A stretch of 64,000 nt of DNA from Mesonia maritima (GCF_042433895.1 NZ_JBHLUA010000002.1:124001-188000), one strand, 5' to 3'; counted from the stretch's first letter, positions 41,756-51,814 are shown. Notes: generated from the sequence alone by a model not told the origin. Made by a program: numbers and translations.

Positions 41756-44700
41756 ATGCTAAATAAAGGCATAAAATTTCTCATAGAGAACAAACTCGTA
41801 GCGGTCTTGATGCTCGCACTCTTTGTAGGTTTGGGCGTAGTTAATGCGCCATTTAACTGGGATACCGGTTTTCTTCCTACCGATCCTGTAGCCGTAGATG
41901 CCATCCCAGATATTGGCGAGAACCAGCAAATTGTATTCACAAAATGGGAAGGCCGATCCCCACAAGATATAGAAGACCAGATAAGCTACCCCCTTACCAC
42001 TACTTTATTAGGTATTCCCGGGGTGAAAACCATCCGAAGTTCTTCTATGTTCGGTTTTTCAAGTATCTATATCATTTTTGAAGAGGATGTGGAATTCTAC
42101 TGGAGCCGAAGCCGTATTCTCGAAAAATTGAATTCCTTACCAAGCGGGTTATTGCCCGATGGCGTGAACCCTTCTTTAGGCCCAGATGCAACCGGCTTGG
42201 GGCAAATTTATTGGTACACCTTAGAAGGGCGCGATAAAGATGGCAATGTAACCGGAGGTTGGGATTTAAACGAACTACGCAGTATTCAGGATTATTATGT
42301 GAAATATGCCCTTTCTTCGGCAAGTGGTGTTTCGGAAGTAGCTTCCATAGGAGGCTATGTTCAGGAATATCAGGTGGATGTTGACCCCGAAAAGATGCGC
42401 CAGTATAATATCGGGTTAGGAGATATTGTTACAGCAGTCAAGGAAAGCAATAAGGATATCGGGGCGCAAACTTTGGAAATCAACCAGGCAGAATACTTGG
42501 TGCGTGGTCTGGGGTATGTAAAGTCTATCGCCGATATAGAAAATGCTGTTGTTACTTCTGAAGATTATACTTCAATAAGAATTAAAGATATAGCAAACGT
42601 AAGCTTGGGGCCCGCACCGCGTCGTGGAATTTTGGACAAGGAAGGGGCTGAAGTGGTAGGCGGGGTTGTCGTGGCTCGATACGGTGCCAATCCGATGGAA
42701 GTGATCAATAATGTAAAAGAAAAGATAGATGAACTTAAGGCTGGTCTGCCTTCCAAAGAACTGTCAGACGGTCGTACTTCGCAACTTACCATCGTCCCCT
42801 TTTACGATCGGACGGAGCTTATTCAGGAAACCCTGGGTACCCTTGATGAAGCATTAACACTGGAAATACTCATTACCATATTTGTGATTGTTGTGATGGT
42901 ATTCAACTTACGGGCTTCCTTACTTATCTCTGGACTATTGCCAGTTGCGGTATTGATGGTCTTTATTTCGATGAAGTTTTTTAATGTTGATGCCAATATT
43001 GTAGCATTGTCGGGTATCGCCATTGCTATTGGTACAATGGTAGATGTTGGGGTCATACTCTGTGAAAATATCATCAGGCACCTGGATGAAGAAGATGAAC
43101 GCTTTCGCGAAAGCGGAACTAGGGAGCCTATTAATACTGTGGTCTATAATGCCACTGCCGAAGTGTCGGGAGCCATTCTTACCGCGGTATTGACCACTAT
43201 TATCAGTTTTATACCGGTATTTACAATGATTGGCGCAGAAGGAAAATTATTTCGACCCTTGGCCTTTACCAAAACAATGGCATTAATAGCATCTCTTGTC
43301 GTGGCTTTATTCTTAATTCCACCTTTCGCATCTTTTTTGTTTCGTAGAAAAAGCATCAGGAGAACTAGCGGATATATCCTCAATGGGTTATTGATCCTTT
43401 TAGGGATCACGGCAATAGTTTCTGGATATTGGTTAGGACTATTATTAATTGGCTTTGGAATTACAGCACTTTTAAAAGATGAAAATATTGCTTCTAATAT
43501 TTCCGATAAACTTACACTTTCAGATAAGCGGGCCAACACTATAAATATTTTTATTTCTGCCTTAGCGATTGTCTTTCTACTTGCAGAATACTGGCGGCCA
43601 CTTGGCGTAGATGAAAGTATATTTTGGAATTTGCTATTTGTAGGGTTTATCTGTTTCGGTTTATTGGCGGTATTCTGGTTGTTTCAAAGTTACTATACGC
43701 GAATTCTACGTTGGGCACTCCGTAATAAAATTTTATTCCTTTCAGTTCCGACTGTCATTGTGATTTTTGGAGTCCTAATTATGCAGAATACGGGTAAGGA
43801 ATTTATGCCTTCCTTAAATGAAGGTTCTTTTCTTCTAATGCCCACCTCTTTACCTCACGCAGGTGTGGAAGAGAATAAACGGGTACTACAGCAATTGGAT
43901 ATGGCAGTTGCGAGTATTCCAGAGATAGAAACGGTCGTTGGAAAATCCGGACGGACAGAATCCGCCCTTGACCCGGCACCCCTATCAATGTATGAAAATA
44001 TCATTCAGTATAAATCGGAATATATGCTGAATGAAAACGGCAAGCGTCAAAGATATAAAGTAAATGAGGATGGTTTATTTGTCCTTAAGAACGGGAACCT
44101 CGTGGTAAACCCCAATAGTGAAGTGGATCAAGATGAAAATTATAAGGATTCAGAAATTGAAGATCCTTTTCTTGTGGAAAACCAAAACCTCATTGCTGAT
44201 GAAGATGGCGAGTTTTACCGGAACTGGCGTCCCGAAATACAATCCCCCGATGATATCTGGAATGAGATTGTAAGGGTGACCAAACAACCTGGTGTAACCT
44301 CCGCCCCTAAATTACAACCCATTGAAACCCGTCTGGTGATGTTGCAAACAGGAATGCGCGCACCAATGGGTATTAAGGTGAAAGGGCAGGATCTTCGGGA
44401 AATAGAAGCTTTTGGATTACAACTTGAAGATATTCTAAAACAAGCGGAAGGTGTAAAAAAAGAGGCTGTTTTTGCCGATCGTATTGTTGGAAAGCCCTAT
44501 CTCCTCATTGATATTAAAAGAGAACGGCTTGCCCGTTACGGAATAACCATTGAAGATGTTCAGCAGGTACTTCAAGTTGCCGTAGGTGGTATGCCTCTGA
44601 CGCAAACCGTGGAAGGTCGGGAGCGTTATGGAGTGCGGGTACGTTATCCACGGGAGCTAAGGGCAAACCCAGACGACATTAAGGATATTTATGTACCTGT

Positions 44701-45541
44701 AGAAAAAGGAAGCCCCGTGCCATTGGGGGAACTTGTGGAAATTCGCTACGAGCAAGGGCCACAGGTTATCAAAAGTGAGGACACCTTTTTAGTGGGATAT
44801 GTGCTGTTTGACAAACTCGACGGCTTTGCGGAAGTCGATGTGGTGGAAAATGCCCAGGCACTGATTCAGGAAAAAATCGATAGCGGTGAGCTTACCGTTC
44901 CCAAAGGGATCAACTACCAATTTACAGGTACCTACGAAAATCAAATAAGAGCAGAAAAAACCTTATCTGTCGTAGTGCCCTTAGCCTTGGCAATTATTTT
45001 CTTAATACTCTATTTTCAATTCCGCTCCGTGTCCACTTCCCTAATGGTCTTTACGGGTATCGCCGTTGCTTTTGCCGGTGGTTTCCTAATGATCTGGTTT
45101 TACGGGCAGGATTGGTTTTTAAACTTCAATTTTTTTGGAGAAAACTTACGGGATCTTTTCCAGATGCACACCATCAATTTAAGTGTGGCTGTTTGGGTAG
45201 GTTTTATTGCCCTGTTTGGGATCGCTACCGATGATGGCGTGGTAATGGCTACCTATCTTACCCAAACTTTTGATCGCAATAATCCCGAAAATAAAAAAGA
45301 AATACGGGATTCTATTGTAGAGGCAGGGCAGAAACGTATCCGTCCGTGTTTGATGACCACGGCTACCACTATCCTGGCCTTGCTGCCAATCCTGACCTCT
45401 ACAGGCAGGGGAAGCGATATAATGATACCGATGGCCATACCCAGCTTTGGCGGAATGCTCATAGCCCTCATTACGCTATTTGTAGTTCCGGTATTGTTCA
45501 GTATGAAAAAGGAATTGCAACTTAAAAGAGCGAGCAAATGA
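41756..45541 (+). CDS. cusA: CusA/CzcA-family RND metal efflux pump
   Basis: A 1261-residue inner-membrane pump that exports Cu(I)/Ag(I) from periplasm through the CusCBA channel using proton flow. Visible: FTKWEGRSPQDIEDQISYPLTT, TM4 IGTMVDVGVILCEN with the proton-relay Asp, and TGMRAPMGIKVKG. It is about 200 residues longer than E. coli CusA. One extra part (about 540-640) adds hydrophobic helices between the two halves; another (about 755-835) is an Asp/Asn/Glu-rich periplasmic insert. Its end overlaps the TolC gene by 4 bp (ATGA). Confidence 0.93.
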   Translation: MLNKGIKFLIENKLVAVLMLALFVGLGVVNAPFNWDTGFLPTDPVAVDAIPDIGENQQIVFTKWEGRSPQDIEDQISYPLTTTLLGIPGVKTIRSSSMFGFSSIYIIFEEDVEFYWSRSRILEKLNSLPSGLLPDGVNPSLGPDATGLGQIYWYTLEGRDKDGNVTGGWDLNELRSIQDYYVKYALSSASGVSEVASIGGYVQEYQVDVDPEKMRQYNIGLGDIVTAVKESNKDIGAQTLEINQAEYLVRGLGYVKSIADIENAVVTSEDYTSIRIKDIANVSLGPAPRRGILDKEGAEVVGGVVVARYGANPMEVINNVKEKIDELKAGLPSKELSDGRTSQLTIVPFYDRTELIQETLGTLDEALTLEILITIFVIVVMVFNLRASLLISGLLPVAVLMVFISMKFFNVDANIVALSGIAIAIGTMVDVGVILCENIIRHLDEEDERFRESGTREPINTVVYNATAEVSGAILTAVLTTIISFIPVFTMIGAEGKLFRPLAFTKTMALIASLVVALFLIPPFASFLFRRKSIRRTSGYILNGLLILLGITAIVSGYWLGLLLIGFGITALLKDENIASNISDKLTLSDKRANTINIFISALAIVFLLAEYWRPLGVDESIFWNLLFVGFICFGLLAVFWLFQSYYTRILRWALRNKILFLSVPTVIVIFGVLIMQNTGKEFMPSLNEGSFLLMPTSLPHAGVEENKRVLQQLDMAVASIPEIETVVGKSGRTESALDPAPLSMYENIIQYKSEYMLNENGKRQRYKVNEDGLFVLKNGNLVVNPNSEVDQDENYKDSEIEDPFLVENQNLIADEDGEFYRNWRPEIQSPDDIWNEIVRVTKQPGVTSAPKLQPIETRLVMLQTGMRAPMGIKVKGQDLREIEAFGLQLEDILKQAEGVKKEAVFADRIVGKPYLLIDIKRERLARYGITIEDVQQVLQVAVGGMPLTQTVEGRERYGVRVRYPRELRANPDDIKDIYVPVEKGSPVPLGELVEIRYEQGPQVIKSEDTFLVGYVLFDKLDGFAEVDVVENAQALIQEKIDSGELTVPKGINYQFTGTYENQIRAEKTLSVVVPLALAIIFLILYFQFRSVSTSLMVFTGIAVAFAGGFLMIWFYGQDWFLNFNFFGENLRDLFQMHTINLSVAVWVGFIALFGIATDDGVVMATYLTQTFDRNNPENKKEIRDSIVEAGQKRIRPCLMTTATTILALLPILTSTGRGSDIMIPMAIPSFGGMLIALITLFVVPVLFSMKKELQLKRASK

Positions 45542-46755
45542 GATATTTTTTAATCATAGGAATTGTTTTATCGACCCTAACTCAAATGAATGGGCAACAA
45601 CTGCAATCCTATATTCAGGAAGCGGAGGCAAACAATCCGGAGATTCAGGCTTTCGAGCTGCGGTACAATATCGCTGAGGAAAAGATAAATGAAGTGAACA
45701 CCTTGCCAGATACCGAGTTTGGTGCAGGATATTTTGCTAGTGAACCCGAAACACGGACTGGGGCGCAGCGTGCACGTTTTTCTGTCAAACAGATGCTGCC
45801 CTGGTTTGGGACAATTACCGCAAGGGAAAATTATGCTTCCGCTATGGCAGAAGCCGAGTATGTGGAGGTTAGTATCGCCAAACGAAAACTTGCATTATCG
45901 GTATCAGAATTCTATTATTTATTATATGGAATTAGGGCCAAGCAAAAAGTCTTGGACGACAATATCCAGCTGCTGAAAACCTACGAGCAATTGGCTTTAA
46001 CTGCCACAGAAGTTGGCAATGCCAGTGCGGTAGATGTATTGCGGTTACAAATACGCCAAAACGAGATATTACAACAGAAAGAAGTTTTGTTGCAAAAAGC
46101 CAAAGGAATTCAGGCGGCCTTGAATAGTTTGTTAGATCGTAAATATGACGAACCTACAGAGGTAGTCACTAATTTAGGGATTCCAGAAGATGATCCCGTC
46201 CCTGGTTTTGAAGCACTTTCTTTAAATCCGGAGTTGCTTAAATTCGATAAGTTATATGAATCGGTTGTCCAATCAGAAAAACTCAATCAAAAAGAAAGCT
46301 TACCAAGTTTAGGGGTCGGATTGGATTTTATCCCTATCGAAGAACGCCCAGAGATGAATTTTAGTGATAATGGTAAAGATATTTTGATGCCGATGGTTTC
46401 GGTTTCCATTCCCATTTTTAACAATAAATATAAATCGATAACCAAACAGAATGAATTAAAACAACAGGAAATTCAATCGCAAAAGAATGACCGTTTAAAC
46501 ACGTTAAAATCGAAGTTTGCCAGGGCAATTTCAGAACGGAACGAGGCCAGGATAAAATATAACATTCAGGAGAAAAACCTAAAACAAGCCAAAAATGCCG
46601 AAGAAATCTTAATTAGGAATTATGAAACGGGCACGATTAACTTTAATGATGTATTGGATATCCAAGAGTTGCAGTTAAAATTTGGGATTAACCAAATAGA
46701 GGCCATTCAAGCGTATTATACGCAATCGGCAACCATTAATTATTTAACCAACTAA
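45538..46755 (+). CDS. cusC: TolC-family outer-membrane efflux channel (CusC-like)
   Basis: A 405-residue protein with a signal peptide (about 1-20, MNGQQ) and two TolC repeats made of long helices (AELRYNIAEEKINEVNTL-type start; NYETGTINFNDVLDIQELQLKFGINQ in repeat 2). It would form the outer-membrane exit of the CusCBA complex. Start overlaps cusA as ATGA, so the two are co-translated. The adaptor CusB is 8 kb downstream (54920) and not in between. Confidence 0.9.
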   Translation: MRYFLIIGIVLSTLTQMNGQQLQSYIQEAEANNPEIQAFELRYNIAEEKINEVNTLPDTEFGAGYFASEPETRTGAQRARFSVKQMLPWFGTITARENYASAMAEAEYVEVSIAKRKLALSVSEFYYLLYGIRAKQKVLDDNIQLLKTYEQLALTATEVGNASAVDVLRLQIRQNEILQQKEVLLQKAKGIQAALNSLLDRKYDEPTEVVTNLGIPEDDPVPGFEALSLNPELLKFDKLYESVVQSEKLNQKESLPSLGVGLDFIPIEERPEMNFSDNGKDILMPMVSVSIPIFNNKYKSITKQNELKQQEIQSQKNDRLNTLKSKFARAISERNEARIKYNIQEKNLKQAKNAEEILIRNYETGTINFNDVLDIQELQLKFGINQIEAIQAYYTQSATINYLTN

Positions 46756-46757
46756 GA

Positions 46758-47321
46758 ATGGAAAAGACCTTATATATAAAAAATATGGTTTGTGACCGAT
46801 GCATCAAAGTATTAAAAAATGAGCTAAAAGATGAAGACATCAACGTATTGAATGTGAAATTGGGAGAAATTACGGTAAATATTGATTCGAAAGATGAAAT
46901 CCCTGCCCTTCAGAAAATAATCGAATCCAATGGATTTTTCATCATCAATAGTGAGAACTTTAAAATGGTAGAACAAGTCAAGTTAACCTTAATCAGTTTG
47001 TTAAAAACCTTACCTCTCAATAATGAAAGGCTTTCGGATATACTCTCAAAGGAGTTGAACCAAGAATATTCCAGAATCAGTAAAATATTCTCCTATAATG
47101 AGAAAGTAACACTTGAAAAATACTTTATAAAACTAAAGGTTGAAAAGGCCAAGGAATTGATACATAATAAAGAGTTGAATTTTACCGAAATAAGTCAATT
47201 GTTAAATTATAGCAACTTAACACATTTGAGCAATCAATTCAAAACCGAAACAGGGATGAGCCTAACAGAATACAAAACTTTAGAAAAAAACTTTAGAAAC
47301 CCTTTAGACCGAATTATATAA
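46758..47321 (+). CDS. AraC-family regulator with CxxC metal-binding-like N-terminus (copy 2)
   Basis: A 187-residue homologue of the 39748 product: TLYIKNMVCDRCIKVLKNEL (Cys12, Cys15), an HMA-like first 70 residues, and an AraC HTH (NYSRI-type SKIFSYNEKVTLEKYFIKLKVEKAKELI, LLNYSNLTHLSNQFKTETGMSLTEYK). It lies 2 bp after the cusC stop, so it is in the cusAC operon and may sense the metal this pump removes. A short-range feedback regulator is likely. Confidence 0.8.
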   Translation: MEKTLYIKNMVCDRCIKVLKNELKDEDINVLNVKLGEITVNIDSKDEIPALQKIIESNGFFIINSENFKMVEQVKLTLISLLKTLPLNNERLSDILSKELNQEYSRISKIFSYNEKVTLEKYFIKLKVEKAKELIHNKELNFTEISQLLNYSNLTHLSNQFKTETGMSLTEYKTLEKNFRNPLDRII

Positions 47322-47388
47322 GTATAAACCATAATTATTAAACATTATTTTTAGAAAAATCAATATTTTTATGTTAAAAATCAAATCG

Positions 47389-49680
47389 ATGAATAAAGTA
47401 TTATTGACATTTTTAGCAATGTTTGCGCTTTTCAATGTAAAGGCACAAACCGCTCGTCCAGAAGAAGGCAATGTGAATAATTTGCCGGTACACGAATACA
47501 CTTTGACCCTCAAGGAAGAAATGGTCAATAAAGCAGGAAAACAGGTAAAAGGTATGACCATCAATGGCAGTATTCCTGGGCCAACGTTAGAATTTACAGA
47601 AGGCGAATATGCGGTTATTTATGTAAAAAACGAAATGAGCGTAGAAACCTCAATTCATTGGCACGGAATGCTGTTACCCAATTTTATGGATGGTGTACCC
47701 TATTTAACAACTCCACCAATAAAGCCCGGCACCACCTTTAAATATGAATTCCCCATCAAACAATCCGGAACGTACTGGTATCATTCCCACACAATGTTTC
47801 AGGAACAAAGTGGCGTTTTTGGGTCTTTATTAATCAATCCAAAAGAAAAAACACTGGATTATGACAAAGATTTGGTCTTGATGCTATCTGATTGGACAAA
47901 TGAAAAACCTAAAAATGTGATGCGTAACCTTAAACGTGGTAATGAATGGTATCAAATGAAGAAAGGTACTTCCACACCTTTGAATCAAGTTATTGGGCGG
48001 GGAGCATTTGGCGCGCAACTCGATTTTTGGCGACAACGGATGGAAGGTGCAGACATTGCAGACGTCTATTACCCTGCATTCTTGATCAATGGCGAAGAAT
48101 CGGTTGAGTATCCGCAATTTAAACCAGGAGAAAAGGTTCGGTTGCGTATCATAAATGGTTCCGCCTCCTCCCAGTTTTGGATGACCTTCGGTGGCGAAAC
48201 GCCAATGTTGGTCTCGGCTGATGGTCAAAATGTAGTTCCCATTGCCCATAATAAGACTTTTATAGCCACTGCTGAAACTTATGATTTTATTGTTACCGTT
48301 CCACAAAATGGAAAAATTGAGTTGCGTGTAATGGCACAGGACGGTTCTGGGACGACCACAGCTTATATTGGTAAGGGCAAAACACTTCCAGCGGAAGTTG
48401 TCCCGAAACCCGATAAAATCAAGATGATGCAGCAAATGGCAAAAATGGATATGAAAATGGGGGCACACGCCCTAAAATTCAAGCCAAAGAAAGATGAGCG
48501 GTATGAAATGAAAGAAGAGTATGGGATGCAAATGGATATGGACAAGTCGAAAATGAAGATGGACGATGACAAGATGAATATGCCGAAAGATTCAATGAAG
48601 TACGAAAAGATGAAACATTCCCAAGGTAAGATGGATGATATGGAGATGAATGGAATGGATATGTTTTCAGAGTATAATTACGATTATCTTAAAGCACCCG
48701 AAAAAACTTCATATGATCAAAATCTTCCTGTAAGGGAAATCCTGCTAAACCTTACAGGGAATATGAACCGTTACATTTGGAGTATGAATGGCGTTCCGTT
48801 GAGTGAAACCGATAAGATAAAGATAAATGGCGATGAAGTAACCAGAATTACCTACAATAACCTTACGATGATGCACCACCCTATGCACTTGCACGGTCAC
48901 TTTTTTAGGGTTATTAATGAAAATGGAGAATATTCCCCCTTAAAGCATACGGTAAACGTCCCCCCAATGCAGAAAGTTACCATAGAGTTTTATGGGAATA
49001 ATGGGGATGAGTACGGGGACTGGTTTTTACATTGCCATATCCTCTATCATATGAATGCTGGAATGGACAGAATAATAAGCTACGACACCCCACGCGATCC
49101 AAGGATGGAAGAATATCCTGTTTCCAAATTAATCAAAGAAACAGATCCATTTTACACTTGGTCATTAGCAGAAGCAGCTTCACATATGGCTTCTTTTGAT
49201 TTTGTCGCTTCCAATATTCGTAATCAATTTAATGTTTCGGCAGAATATGGCTGGAACCAGAACTTGGAAGCCGAAGTAACCTATGAACGTTATCTGCACG
49301 ATTATTTGCGTGTCTTTGGCGGGGTGAACGTCGAAAACGAAATGGAAGATAATTTAGACGAAATTTCAACCACCGCAATTGCCGGGATTCGGTATTTGAC
49401 ACCTTATCTCTTTAATTTAGATGTGCGTATTGACAATAAATTAAGACCCCAAATAAGTTTAAGCCGGGAAATCCTCATATTTCCAAGAACTGCAATATTT
49501 GGAGAGTATGAATATCAAGCCGATTTTGGATGGGTTGACGCCCTTCCCGCAGGCGATAATTTCGCCAAAGAAGTGACCTGGAATGCTGGAGTAGAATATT
49601 ATTTATCACGAAACTTTTCCTTGATGGCAAGTTACGACAACCGCTTCGGTGCGGGTGGTGGGCTTTCCGCAAGATTTTAA
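47389..49680 (+). CDS. Multicopper oxidase CopA fused to CopB-like outer-membrane barrel
   Basis: A 763-residue periplasmic/outer-membrane protein. After a signal peptide (MNKVLLTFLAMFALFNVKA) come cupredoxin domains with HWHG (residues 96-99 counted from an upstream ATG at 47371), YHSH, HHPMHLHGH (502-510) and HCHILYH (554-560), the ligands of type 1-3 copper. A Met/Asp/Lys-rich insert (about 376-432) resembles the Met-rich copper site of CopA/CueO. Residues about 585 to the end are beta-strand-rich and look like PcoB/CopB. It would oxidize Cu(I). The start at 47389 fits the signal peptide better than 47371. Confidence 0.85.
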   Translation: MNKVLLTFLAMFALFNVKAQTARPEEGNVNNLPVHEYTLTLKEEMVNKAGKQVKGMTINGSIPGPTLEFTEGEYAVIYVKNEMSVETSIHWHGMLLPNFMDGVPYLTTPPIKPGTTFKYEFPIKQSGTYWYHSHTMFQEQSGVFGSLLINPKEKTLDYDKDLVLMLSDWTNEKPKNVMRNLKRGNEWYQMKKGTSTPLNQVIGRGAFGAQLDFWRQRMEGADIADVYYPAFLINGEESVEYPQFKPGEKVRLRIINGSASSQFWMTFGGETPMLVSADGQNVVPIAHNKTFIATAETYDFIVTVPQNGKIELRVMAQDGSGTTTAYIGKGKTLPAEVVPKPDKIKMMQQMAKMDMKMGAHALKFKPKKDERYEMKEEYGMQMDMDKSKMKMDDDKMNMPKDSMKYEKMKHSQGKMDDMEMNGMDMFSEYNYDYLKAPEKTSYDQNLPVREILLNLTGNMNRYIWSMNGVPLSETDKIKINGDEVTRITYNNLTMMHHPMHLHGHFFRVINENGEYSPLKHTVNVPPMQKVTIEFYGNNGDEYGDWFLHCHILYHMNAGMDRIISYDTPRDPRMEEYPVSKLIKETDPFYTWSLAEAASHMASFDFVASNIRNQFNVSAEYGWNQNLEAEVTYERYLHDYLRVFGGVNVENEMEDNLDEISTTAIAGIRYLTPYLFNLDVRIDNKLRPQISLSREILIFPRTAIFGEYEYQADFGWVDALPAGDNFAKEVTWNAGVEYYLSRNFSLMASYDNRFGAGGGLSARF

Positions 49681-49692
49681 AAACCAACTGTT

Positions 49693-49905
49693 ATGATGTA
49701 CGAATGGGATTGGCTGATTTTACTGGGAGTTATAATACTATGTATTGTTATCTACTCTGGCAGAAAACAGCAAAAGAAGAAAAAAAGAAAGGATGCCCTG
49801 AAAATATTGGATGAACGCTATGCCAAAGGCGAAATTACAAAAGAAGAATATATCGAACGTAAAGAAACGATTAATCCTACCAATAATAGAAACCCCAAGA
49901 AATAA
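49693..49905 (+). CDS. SHOCT-domain small membrane protein (copy 2)
   Basis: A 70-residue protein with one membrane helix (about 8-24), a highly basic stretch (KQQKKKKRKD) and a SHOCT motif (ALKILDERYAKGEITKEEYIERKETI). Companion to the copper oxidase gene, 12 bp downstream of it. Similar in plan to the 38886 product. Confidence 0.78.
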   Translation: MMYEWDWLILLGVIILCIVIYSGRKQQKKKKRKDALKILDERYAKGEITKEEYIERKETINPTNNRNPKK

Positions 49906-49967
49906 TAACAAATTTGGGAATGTGATTTTCAACAAAGTAACCGATTATTAATTTAAATATAGAACCT

Positions 49968-50288
49968 ATGAAAAATTCAAAATTGATTGAAGCATTGAAC
50001 AACTGTGTTGCTCATTGCAATTATTGTGCAGATGCTTGTCTGGATGCAGATGACATCAAAATGATGGTGGATTGTATCAGGACGGATAGAGCTTGCGCAG
50101 AAGTTTGCAGCGCAACCGCAAAGTTGCTCGCCGCAAATTATTCAGATGCCAAGGGAATGGTAGAATACTGCCATAAAACCTGTAAAAAATGTGCAGAGGA
50201 ATGTGCAAAACACGATGCCCAGCATTGTAAGGATTGTGCAGAAGCGTGTAAAAAATGCGCAGAGGCCTGTGAAGCTTATTTAAGCTAG
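49968..50288 (+). CDS. Cysteine-rich four-helix-bundle copper storage-like protein (Csp/DUF326)
   Basis: A 106-residue soluble protein with 16 cysteines, mostly as CxxxC spacing along helices (CVAHCNYCADAC, CHKTCKKCAEEC, CKDCAEACKKCAEAC). This is the pattern of DUF326/Csp proteins, whose four-helix bundle lines up thiols to hold many Cu(I) ions. No signal peptide, so cytoplasmic. It would store or buffer Cu(I). Confidence 0.88.
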   Translation: MKNSKLIEALNNCVAHCNYCADACLDADDIKMMVDCIRTDRACAEVCSATAKLLAANYSDAKGMVEYCHKTCKKCAEECAKHDAQHCKDCAEACKKCAEACEAYLS

Positions 50289-50414
50289 TAATAATTAGTA
50301 ATCTTCCCCTATTTAAAGGGGGAGGATTAATCAAAAATCCAATATAGAATAGACCCTAAAATATGGGTATGACAGAAATTAAATTTTTAAACAACAATTA
50401 AAATTAAAATCAAA

Positions 50415-51014
50415 ATGAGAAAACTAAAAAAGACAATAGGTATCCTAACAATGACCTTAGTAACCCTAACAGCAATGTCCTGCAAGGACGGAAAAAAAGA
50501 AGGGGCTGCGGAACCAATGTCCAACGAAATGCACCAGGAAGATGGTAATAATCAAGATGGCTCAAAACAAATGGCTAATGCCGGTAGTAATGCTTCAGAT
50601 GCAATCATCGATAACTACCTTAAAATAAAAAATGCCTTAGTGGCAGATAACCAGGAAAAAGCCGCCGAAGCCGGGGGGAATTTGGTAGCTGATTTTGATG
50701 ATTTTGATAAGGCCAGTTATTCTTCCGAAGAACAGCAGGAATTAACCGATATTATTGAAGATGCAAAGGAACACGCGGAGCATATTTCAGAAAGTCCTAT
50801 GGAACACCAAAGGGAGCATTTTGACATTTTGAGCAAAGATATTATTGATATGATCGCTATAACGGGAACCGATAAAAAACTATATCAGGATTTTTGCCCG
50901 ATGTACAATGACAATAAAGGAGCGCAGTGGTTAAGTGCTTCCAAAGAGATCAAAAACCCATATTATGGAAGTAAAATGATGGGTTGTGGGGAAGTACAAA
51001 AGGAAATTAATTAA
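50415..51014 (+). CDS. DUF3347 lipoprotein
   Basis: A 199-residue lipoprotein (lipobox AMSC, Cys23), an acidic linker with Met/His (GNNQDGSKQMANAG), then a DUF3347 domain (about 60-199) ending in QDFCPMYNDNKGAQWL and KNPYYGSKMMGCGEV. The C-terminal Cys, Met and His residues suggest a copper site. The same domain forms the C-terminus of the CusB adaptor at 54920, with the identical FCPM...NPYYG...CGEV layout, so this is a stand-alone version. Its stop overlaps the start of the haem protein gene (TAATG). Confidence 0.85.
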   Translation: MRKLKKTIGILTMTLVTLTAMSCKDGKKEGAAEPMSNEMHQEDGNNQDGSKQMANAGSNASDAIIDNYLKIKNALVADNQEKAAEAGGNLVADFDDFDKASYSSEEQQELTDIIEDAKEHAEHISESPMEHQREHFDILSKDIIDMIAITGTDKKLYQDFCPMYNDNKGAQWLSASKEIKNPYYGSKMMGCGEVQKEIN

Positions 51015-51466
51015 TGAAAATCATCAAAATCATTGTACTGGTTTTGTTAGTTGCGTTTGTGGGTATTCAATTTATATCCACAAGTCGCAATCTAAGTAGC
51101 ACTGTACCTAAAACCGATTTTATGCTGGTTAACAAAGTACCTACTACCATACAAAACAAATTACAGATATCCTGTTATGATTGTCATAGCAACAATACAG
51201 GATATCCTTGGTACAATAAAATACAACCAGCCGCTTGGTTTTTAGAAGATCACATAAAAGAAGGAAAAGCCGAATTGAATTTTAATGAATGGGGTGAATA
51301 TTCCGACCGTAGAAAAAATAGCAAGTTGCGATCAATTATTAGTCAAATTGAAGATGACGAAATGCCGCTGGACTCTTATACCTTGATTCATACGGATGCA
51401 AAACTTTCCGAAGATGGGAGAACAGAAATCATAGCGTTTATGACCCAGCTTAAAAACGATTTATAA
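51014..51466 (+). CDS. Haem-binding (cytochrome c-like) protein
   Basis: A 150-residue protein with a single N-terminal membrane helix (about 3-20) and the c-type haem motif CYDCH (54-58), followed by SNNTGYPWYNKIQPAAWFLEDHIKEGK and DDEMPLDSYTLIH, where the Met is a possible distal ligand. It matches the Haem_bd domain family. It may pass electrons or help a copper-reduction step. Coupled to the DUF3347 gene by a 1-bp overlap. Confidence 0.85.
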   Translation: MKIIKIIVLVLLVAFVGIQFISTSRNLSSTVPKTDFMLVNKVPTTIQNKLQISCYDCHSNNTGYPWYNKIQPAAWFLEDHIKEGKAELNFNEWGEYSDRRKNSKLRSIISQIEDDEMPLDSYTLIHTDAKLSEDGRTEIIAFMTQLKNDL

Positions 51467-51659
51467 ATTGTTTACGCGTGTTTCTTAGAATAAAAGTAAA
51501 GAATGTGCTTAAAAAAGAGAGGAACTTTTTTCATAATTGGTTGGTTAGTGAATTCCTTCTTTTTTAATGTTCATTCCTAAAGTCCTGTAAGGGAAGGGTA
51601 TTCTTAATTTAATTAGTTTAAAAAGCCCCTTTCCTTGTCAGGCACAAAAAAGAAAGCCG

Positions 51660-51797
51660 ATGAAAGATTGCTGCAACACAGGAAATGAAAAAGAACAAAA
51701 GAAAAGTGGCTTTAGAAAATGGTTCAACTATATCATTTATGGGATAATGGCCATTATAATTATCGGGGCTTTATTGCTCCAATTAACTGGAAACTAA
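51660..51797 (+). CDS. Small membrane protein with N-terminal CC
   Basis: A 45-residue reading frame starting MKDCCNTG, then a basic stretch and one membrane helix (about 25-42), ending LLLQLTGN. The CC pair close to the N-terminus may bind metal. The reading frame fits the gap between the haem protein and the DUF2231 gene, 17 bp before the latter. I recall near-identical small proteins in other flavobacterial copper loci but cannot verify this. Confidence 0.5.
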   Translation: MKDCCNTGNEKEQKKSGFRKWFNYIIYGIMAIIIIGALLLQLTGN

Positions 51798-51814
51798 TTT
51801 AAGAAACCATAGAA

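Noticed and set aside
47884..48468. A 194-codon - strand frame inside the multicopper oxidase
   Set aside because: His/Cys/Phe-rich translation arises from the reverse of Met/Lys/Asp codons; the + strand frame carries the copper motifs.
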